Shown here: one piece after another, positions 1 through 4,134 of the stretch
Layout: every line of letters begins with the position of its first letter
How positions within the stretch are numbered: position 1 is the first letter of the stretch
Assembly (NCBI GenBank): GCA_002311335.1
Contig: DBZX01000046.1
Location: 1,602 to 7,334 of the forward strand
Source of the DNA: a bacterium UBP10_UBA1149
GTDB taxonomy: Bacteria > Desulfobacterota > Binatia > UBA1149
DNA: 5,733 nucleotides
Direction: 5' to 3'
Made by a program: the position numbers and the translations under genes
Notes under the pieces: model-generated
The model's database searches: none
Told to the model about the DNA's origin: nothing
What the model saw: only the letters and a program-made list of their open reading frames with translations

Positions 1-1
1 G

Positions 2-145
2 CGTGGCTGCCCTCCCGACTTTGAGTTTCTGCCCGACCTCGACACCTTCTACCGCGAGTGGTTGGGCCGCGAGTTGCCCGACAAGTGCGAGTACGAGGAC
101 CGTACGCTGGCCGTAGTGGCCGAGTGGTCCTCGGAAGGAGAGTAA
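2..145 (+). CDS. 3' end of an unrecognised protein gene (partial, enters from left edge)
   Basis: The + strand is open in this frame from base 2 to a TAA at 143-145, giving the last 47 residues of a protein that ends DRTLAVVAEWSSEGE. The other two + frames hit stops inside the same stretch (TGA near 22-24, TAG at 115-117). Codon choice (GAC, GAG, CTG, GCC) matches the genes that follow. The fragment is rich in acidic and aromatic residues (FEFLPDLDTFYREWLGREL) and shows no membrane segment. I do not recognise the family, and no function is proposed. Only 7 bases separate its stop from the next start, and its last codons contain the next gene's ribosome binding site, so it very probably belongs to the same operon as the CoA transferases and may encode another enzyme of that pathway. 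Confidence 0.7.
   Translation, partial: RGCPPDFEFLPDLDTFYREWLGRELPDKCEYEDRTLAVVAEWSSEGE
135..140 (+). promoter_or_regulatory. Ribosome binding site for the first CoA transferase
   Basis: AAGGAG lies inside the final codons of the upstream gene, 12 bases before a GTG at 153. That spacing is slightly long but usable. No ATG in this frame comes before the conserved N-terminal motif, so this site supports the GTG start. Its position inside the preceding gene points to translational coupling. Confidence 0.55.
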
Positions 146-152
146 CCCACCG

Positions 153-1403
153 GTGGCCGGCAGCCAGCCAACGGGAGCCCTCGACGACCTGAGGGTCGTT
201 GATCTCACGCGCACTTTCTGGGGTGCCATGGCGGGCACGTTGCTTGGCGACTTTGGTGCCGACGTCGTGCGCCTGGATTCGCCCGACGGCAGCAGCCGCG
301 AATTTCCCGACGACATCGAGCGCCCGGCCCTGGGCGACAACGACTGCATGGGCGCGCTTGTGCATCGCAACCGCCGCAGCGTGGCCGTGGACATTTCGAA
401 CGACGAAGGCCGCGCGCTGGCCCGCGAGCTGGCTGCGACGGCCGACGTGTTTCTCACCGACCTGTCGTCCGACGAACTCGGGCGTTGCGGGCTGGACGAA
501 AAATCCTTGCGCGCCGGGCGCGAAGACCTGGTGTACCTGCGCGGTTCGGCCTTCGGCCCGCTGGGGCCCGACAGCGATCGGCCGCCCTTGGACGAGCTGG
601 CTGCCGCGCGCACGGGCATGATGCCCATACTGCCCGAGCCGGGGCAGCCGCCCGTCTACCCGGGCCACGGGCAGATGTATACCTCGGTGATGTTGGCCCT
701 GGGCGCGGTGACGGCGCTGCTTCACCGCCGTGCCAGCGGCGAGGGACAGGCGGTGGACGCCTCCCTGCTGGGCGGTAATATGTACGGCGCCAGTCTCGAC
801 CTGCAGGCCTTTCTCGCCATCGGCGGCCAGCGTTTCTGCGAGCCGGTTTCGCGGCTCGACGCGGGCAACCCGATGAGCGGCACCAAGTATCCCACCAGCG
901 ACAGGCTGTGGGTTACGCTTACCATGCCCGAGACCGATCGCTGGTGGCCGGCGCTGTCGGGCCTGGTGGGTCTGGACAGCGACGACCCGAGATTTGCCAC
1001 ACACGACTTGAGGTGTGGCGACAACCGCGTGTTGCTCATGGAGTTGCTCGACGGGGCGTTCCGGCTCAAGTCGGCAGCGCACTGGCGCGAGCGTTTCAAC
1101 GAACTGCAGATGTCGGCCGACGTCATCGAGGGCTACGAGTTTCCGGCCGCCGACCCCCAGGCCAGCGACAACCGTTATATTATTGAGCTCGAAGGCGGGC
1201 AGCGTTCGCTTGGCTTCCCGGTATGGATGCAGGACACGCCGGCGGCCATGCATCGCGAAGCACCCGCGGTGGGCGAACACACGGACGAGCTGCTGCTTGC
1301 GCTCGACGGCATGGACGAGGCCCGCCTCGAGCGCTTGCGCGAGGCCGGGGTCGTGTCCGGGCCGGCAACACCGGGGGCGGTAGTGCCAGGAGAAGAGGGC
1401 TGA
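153..1403 (+). CDS. CaiB/BaiF family (family III) CoA transferase-like protein lacking the catalytic aspartate
   Basis: This 416-residue protein has the normal length and motif order of family III CoA transferases. The N-terminal Rossmann-type motif (L10-D12, VVDLT 15-19, LLGDFGADVVRLDSP 30-44) is followed by HRNRRSVAVDI (71-81), the DVFLTDLS block (98-105), the FGPLGP loop (134-139) and SGEGQAVDASLLG, and the C-terminal GEHTDELL signature is present. The GTG start at 153 fits the N-termini of the two paralogues downstream. The oddity is the active site. Aligned on the downstream GxGQ..D motif, the catalytic aspartate of the family (D171 and D177 in the next two proteins) is Q174 here, in the segment GHGQMYTS, with no acidic residue close by. 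The conserved Gln of the preceding helix (Q146, Q152 in the paralogues) is Ala151. The reading frame is intact, so this is not ordinary decay. It overlaps the next gene by one base, and its product may be a non-catalytic partner of that enzyme. A transferase with altered chemistry is the alternative. Family assignment is secure; substrate is unknown. Confidence 0.9.
   Translation: MAGSQPTGALDDLRVVDLTRTFWGAMAGTLLGDFGADVVRLDSPDGSSREFPDDIERPALGDNDCMGALVHRNRRSVAVDISNDEGRALARELAATADVFLTDLSSDELGRCGLDEKSLRAGREDLVYLRGSAFGPLGPDSDRPPLDELAAARTGMMPILPEPGQPPVYPGHGQMYTSVMLALGAVTALLHRRASGEGQAVDASLLGGNMYGASLDLQAFLAIGGQRFCEPVSRLDAGNPMSGTKYPTSDRLWVTLTMPETDRWWPALSGLVGLDSDDPRFATHDLRCGDNRVLLMELLDGAFRLKSAAHWRERFNELQMSADVIEGYEFPAADPQASDNRYIIELEGGQRSLGFPVWMQDTPAAMHREAPAVGEHTDELLLALDGMDEARLERLREAGVVSGPATPGAVVPGEEG
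1388..1392 (+). promoter_or_regulatory. Ribosome binding site for the second CoA transferase
   Basis: AGGAG lies 10 bases before the ATG at 1403, within the last codons of the first CoA transferase. It fixes this ATG as the start. The frame stays open upstream to an ATG at 1223, but the extra 60 residues would be Arg/Gly/His-rich, unlike anything in the family, and are an out-of-frame reading of the preceding gene. Confidence 0.7.
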
Positions 1404-2626
1404 TGGCGGGCGCGCTCGACGGCATACGCGTCATCGATCTCACCATGTGGTTCCAGGGCCCGGTGGCCGGTCAGCACCTCGCTGACCAGGGCGCCGAGGT
1501 CATACACTTTGAGAACCCGAAGGGAGGCGATCTCGGCCGCGGCGTGGCGAGCATCAAGGCGCTGCCCGTGGGCGACTGGAACCAGTACTTCCTGGTCATC
1601 AACCGCAACAAGAAGAGCATGGCGGTTGACCTGAAGAGCGACGCCGGCCGCCAGGTCATGTACGAGCTTGTCGAGAAGTCCGACGTCTTTCTCACCAACC
1701 TGAGCGCTGGCTCGCTGTCGAAATGGGGTGTGAGTTACGATGACCTCTCCGCCATAAACCCGCGCCTGGTCTACGCCATGGGCAGCGGGTATGGGCCGCG
1801 CGGCACGGTGACCAAGCCCTCCTTCGATCTCACGGTGCAGGCATTGATCGGCGTGATGACCCGCCTGGGCGAGCCCGGCCAGCCGCCTATCTACCTGGGC
1901 ATGGGTTCGGGCGACGCCATGGGTGGGTTGATGGCGGCCTTTGGTATCACCACCGCCCTTTGGGCCCGCGAGAAGACCGGCCGTGGGCAGTTTCTCGACG
2001 CGTCGCTTTACGGCGCGCAGTTGTTCATGGCCGCGCCCACCATGCAGGCTTGGCTGGCGACGGGCAGTGACAGGTTCTCGCGGCAGGTGTCGCGCAGCCA
2101 CGCGCGCAACCCGACCTGGAATACTTATCGTGCCTCGGACCGTTGGCTGGTCGTTTGCGTGCACAACCGGGACGGGCAGTGGGCGAAGCTGGCCGGCATG
2201 CTCGACGAGCTATCGTCGGGGGGCAAACTGGCCGCTGACGCGCGCTTTGCCACTGAAGCCGCGCGCGGCGAGAACAATGTCGAGCTGGTGGCCGAGCTCG
2301 ACCGCGTGTTTGCCGGCGACACGGCTGAGAACTGGGTTGAGAGGCTCGCCGAGACCGGGCTGCACGCGGGCGTGGTGTGCACTTTGGCCGAGCTGGCCGA
2401 GGACGAGGGCGCCTGGGCCAACGACTATCTCGCGCGCACCCACTGTAACGAGGTCAACCGCGAGGTGATGCTGCGCGGCCTGCCCCTGGGCTTGCGTGGT
2501 ACCCCGGGCACGATCAACACGCTGGGCCCCGAGCTCGGACAGGACACCGAGCTGATACTGTTCGAAACCCTGGGCTACGACTGGGATCGCATAGGCGAGC
2601 TCAAGTCGTCGGGCGCCATACTCTAG
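1403..2626 (+). CDS. CaiB/BaiF family (family III) CoA transferase with intact catalytic aspartate
   Basis: This 407-residue protein starts at an ATG overlapping the previous stop (TGATG), directly at the family N-terminus MAGALDGIRVIDLT. It shows the usual order of motifs: HLADQGAEVIHFENP (25-39), INRNKKSMAVDL (66-77), SDVFLTNLS (93-101), GYGPRG (129-134), FDLTVQALIGVM (141-152) and TGRGQFLDASL. D171, in MGSGDAMGG, sits where the family carries the aspartate that forms the aspartyl-CoA anhydride/thioester intermediate, so the enzyme should be active. The reaction expected is CoA transfer between an acyl-CoA donor and a free carboxylic acid in the cytoplasm; neither substrate can be read from the sequence. 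It is closer to the preceding protein than to the following one: both share the block RFxxxVSR...ARNP..xxY..SDRxWV/LVV in the middle domain. One-base overlap suggests coupled, near-equal synthesis with that protein, as expected for two subunits of one enzyme. Confidence 0.93.
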   Translation: MAGALDGIRVIDLTMWFQGPVAGQHLADQGAEVIHFENPKGGDLGRGVASIKALPVGDWNQYFLVINRNKKSMAVDLKSDAGRQVMYELVEKSDVFLTNLSAGSLSKWGVSYDDLSAINPRLVYAMGSGYGPRGTVTKPSFDLTVQALIGVMTRLGEPGQPPIYLGMGSGDAMGGLMAAFGITTALWAREKTGRGQFLDASLYGAQLFMAAPTMQAWLATGSDRFSRQVSRSHARNPTWNTYRASDRWLVVCVHNRDGQWAKLAGMLDELSSGGKLAADARFATEAARGENNVELVAELDRVFAGDTAENWVERLAETGLHAGVVCTLAELAEDEGAWANDYLARTHCNEVNREVMLRGLPLGLRGTPGTINTLGPELGQDTELILFETLGYDWDRIGELKSSGAIL

Positions 2627-2628
2627 GA

Positions 2629-3849
2629 ATGCCGGCCGTGGGCGCAGGCAGTACACAGAAACCCGGCGCCCTCGAAGGCCTGCGGGTTCTCGACCTGGGC
2701 AGCATGATGGCCGCTCCCTACGCGGCCACACTGCTGGGTGATCTCGGCGCCGACGTCATCAAGGTCGAGGCCCACCGCGGCGACGACAGCCGCTACCTCG
2801 GCCCCGAGCGTGACGGCGAACACACGCCTTTTCTTGCCATCAACCGCAACAAGCGCAGCCTTCTGCTCGACCTGCAGCAGGACGAAGCCCGCCCGGTTTT
2901 TGAGCGCTTGCTGGCCACGACCGACGTGCTCATCACCAACGTGCGCGAGCCCGCCCTGTCGCGGCTCGGGCTTGCCTACGAGCAGGTGAAAGCGCATCGA
3001 GGGGACGTCATCTGGGCGGGGGTTACAGCCTTTGGCCCCGACGGCCCCTACGCGGGTCGTCCGGGCATCGACTTCCTGGCCCAGGGCTACGCGGGGATGA
3101 TTTCCCTGAACGGTCAACCTGGCTCTGAGCAGGCGAGGGTAACCATACCGGTGGTGGACGTGATGACCTCGGAGCTGGTGGTCACCGGTGTGCTGGCGGC
3201 GTTGCTGGTGCGCGAGCGCACGGGCGAGGGACAGCGCGTTGACGTGTCGTTGCTCGACGCGTTGGCGCACGCGCAGTCGCCGGGCCTGGCGGCGTGGAAC
3301 GTTGCGGGCGAAGTGACGCCGCGCACGGGTAACGCCAGCCAGTACTTTGCCCCCTCGGGCATCTACCCGACCCGCGATGACAGCCACGTGGTCATCACCT
3401 GCCCCGCCGACAAGTTCTTTGCCAACCTGTGCAGGGCGCTCGAAGTCGACTGGCACGAGCAGTCGCGCTTCGCGTCGGTGAACGATCGCCTGGCCAACGC
3501 TGGTGAGCTCGACGAGTTGGTCGCATCGCGCACCCGGGCATTTGATCGCGAGGAGTTGGTCGAGCGCCTGGTGGCGGCCGACGTTCTCACCGCGCCCATA
3601 AAGACCATTGACGAGGTCAGCAGCGACCCGCAGCTAAGGCATAACGGCATGCTGGCCGAGGTGGAGCACGCCGCGCTGGGCCCGGTGACGGTGACCGGTG
3701 TGCCGGTCAAGCTGGGCGCTACCCCCGGCTCGGTGCGCCTGGCGCCGCCCGTGCACGGCCAGCACACACGCGAACTGCTGGCCGAGCTGGGTTACGACGC
3801 CGACGCGGTCGAGCAGTTGCTGTCTTCGCGCGTGGCCGGCTCGGCCTGA
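2629..3849 (+). CDS. CaiB/BaiF family (family III) CoA transferase, canonical third paralogue
   Basis: This protein of up to 406 residues is the most typical family III CoA transferase of the three. Motifs: GALEGLRVLDLGSMMAAPYA (13-32), LLGDLGADVIKVE (35-47), LAINRNKRSLLLDL (69-82), TDVLITNVRE (98-107), FGPDGPYAGRPGIDFLAQG (135-153), the catalytic aspartate D177 in IPVVDVMTS, TGEGQRVDVSLLDA, then HNGMLAEVEH and GPVTVTGVPVKL near the C-terminus and GQHTRELLAELGY at the end. These place it with the large group that includes formyl-CoA transferase and alpha-methylacyl-CoA racemase-like enzymes; whether it is a transferase or a racemase is not decidable here. It follows the previous stop after 2 bases, so it is in the same operon. 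The start is uncertain: the ATG at 2629 has no Shine-Dalgarno at proper distance, while AGGA at 2625-2628 is 9 bases before an in-frame GTG at 2638. The difference is three residues. Confidence 0.94.
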   Translation: MPAVGAGSTQKPGALEGLRVLDLGSMMAAPYAATLLGDLGADVIKVEAHRGDDSRYLGPERDGEHTPFLAINRNKRSLLLDLQQDEARPVFERLLATTDVLITNVREPALSRLGLAYEQVKAHRGDVIWAGVTAFGPDGPYAGRPGIDFLAQGYAGMISLNGQPGSEQARVTIPVVDVMTSELVVTGVLAALLVRERTGEGQRVDVSLLDALAHAQSPGLAAWNVAGEVTPRTGNASQYFAPSGIYPTRDDSHVVITCPADKFFANLCRALEVDWHEQSRFASVNDRLANAGELDELVASRTRAFDREELVERLVAADVLTAPIKTIDEVSSDPQLRHNGMLAEVEHAALGPVTVTGVPVKLGATPGSVRLAPPVHGQHTRELLAELGYDADAVEQLLSSRVAGSA

Positions 3850-3923
3850 GCGCTTGCCGGTCGACTGCGCGCGGCCGCCTTGCTGCAAACCCTGGTTGTC
3901 GGTAGCCCCCGATCGGGGCGGCG

Positions 3924-3938
3924 CCGGGCTAAGCCCGG
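3924..3938 (+). terminator. Possible hairpin 3' end structure of the CoA transferase operon (no U-tract)
   Basis: CCGGGC (3924-3929) pairs perfectly with GCCCGG (3933-3938) around a TAA loop, 75 bases after the last stop codon. The stem is strong but is followed by TATGCGG rather than a T-run, so Rho-independent termination is doubtful. It may instead block 3' exonucleases or be half of a larger fold with the flanking 9-base repeat. Confidence 0.25.
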
Positions 3939-3985
3939 TATGCGGCAAGCGGCGACTCCACGACTCGGTGGGCGTCAACAGTGGG

Positions 3986-4013
3986 CTTAAAGTGGTGGGG
4001 GAGGTCAGATAAT
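3986..4013 (+). promoter_or_regulatory. Candidate sigma70-type promoter for the exported protein gene
   Basis: GATAAT at 4008-4013 matches the -10 consensus at five of six positions and is one of the few AT-rich spots in the intergenic region. A poor -35 match, CTTAAA (3986-3991), lies 16 bases upstream. Transcription would start near 4020, giving a leader of about 115 bases. The separate nature of the downstream gene makes a promoter here expected, but the -35 is weak. Confidence 0.3.
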
Positions 4014-4025
4014 CCGGGCATGACT

Positions 4026-4128
4026 CTTGCTTCAACACACGAAAGCGGTCGATTATTGAAGCAGGCTGCTGGTTACCAGTCGCTGTCGTAACAAAGGGGG
4101 GTCCTTCGTGCGGCAAGGCCACGGAGGA
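4026..4128 (+). promoter_or_regulatory. Structured 5' leader with hairpin covering the ribosome binding site
   Basis: Three hairpins can be drawn in succession. TGCTTCAA (4028-4035) pairs perfectly with TTGAAGCA (4056-4063), extendable by a T-G and a C-G pair, around a 20-base loop. CTGGT/ACCAG (4069-4079) forms a tight palindrome. CCTTCGTG (4103-4110) pairs with CACGGAGG (4120-4127) with one T-G wobble and an additional T-A pair. The last stem includes the whole GGAGG Shine-Dalgarno (4123-4127), which stands 7 bases before the ATG at 4135. This layout is typical of translational control by RNA folding. No known riboswitch class could be matched with confidence. Pairings are read by eye; no folding energy was computed. 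Confidence 0.4.
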
Positions 4129-4134
4129 AAGCTG

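Larger units (their letters stand above)
3850..4019 (+). other. Intergenic region with nested inverted repeats after the CoA transferase operon
   Basis: No gene, tRNA or recognisable mobile element is seen between the third CoA transferase and the leader of the next gene. The first 100 bases are unusually symmetrical. A perfect 9-base inverted repeat (CGCTTGCCG at 3851-3859, CGGCAAGCG at 3943-3951) brackets a GC-only palindrome at 3871-3878, a 12-base palindrome CCCCGATCGGGG at 3907-3918, and a 6-bp stem with TAA loop at 3924-3938. It starts one base after the operon's stop codon and could act in transcript 3' end formation or stability. There is no T-run, so a standard intrinsic terminator is not supported. 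Confidence 0.5.

Noticed and set aside
1174..1188. AT-rich TATATTATT inside the first CoA transferase as an internal promoter -10
   Set aside because: No -35 lies at suitable distance, and the patch encodes normal residues (RYIIEL) of the protein.
1223..1402. N-terminal extension of the second CoA transferase from an ATG at 1223
   Set aside because: The extra 60 residues are Arg/Gly/His-rich, lie fully inside the first gene in another frame, and precede a good ATG with AGGAG at the conserved family N-terminus.
1175..2164. Long open frame on the - strand (about 329 codons) antisense to genes 1 and 2
   Set aside because: Long antisense frames are common opposite GC-rich genes. Its composition (His/Arg/Gly/Ala) is that of a shadow frame, while the + strand carries clear family motifs throughout.
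1598..2853. 15-base identical repeat ATCAACCGCAACAAG at 1598-1612 and 2839-2853
   Set aside because: It encodes the conserved INRNK motif of two paralogous genes, so it is explained by homology and is not a mobile or recombination repeat.
2623..3456. Open frame on the - strand opposite the third CoA transferase
   Set aside because: Same reason: it mirrors the well-supported + strand gene and shows no domain motif or ribosome site.
4086..4097. GTCGTAACAAAGG resembles the conserved 3' end of 16S rRNA (GTCGTAACAAGG)
   Set aside because: Only about a dozen bases match. The surrounding sequence is not rRNA, no anti-Shine-Dalgarno end follows, and the match is likely chance.
3850..4134. tRNA or other classical RNA gene in the intergenic gap
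   Set aside because: No T-loop GGTTCGA-type sequence, acceptor pairing or CCA end could be found, and the symmetry does not form a cloverleaf.
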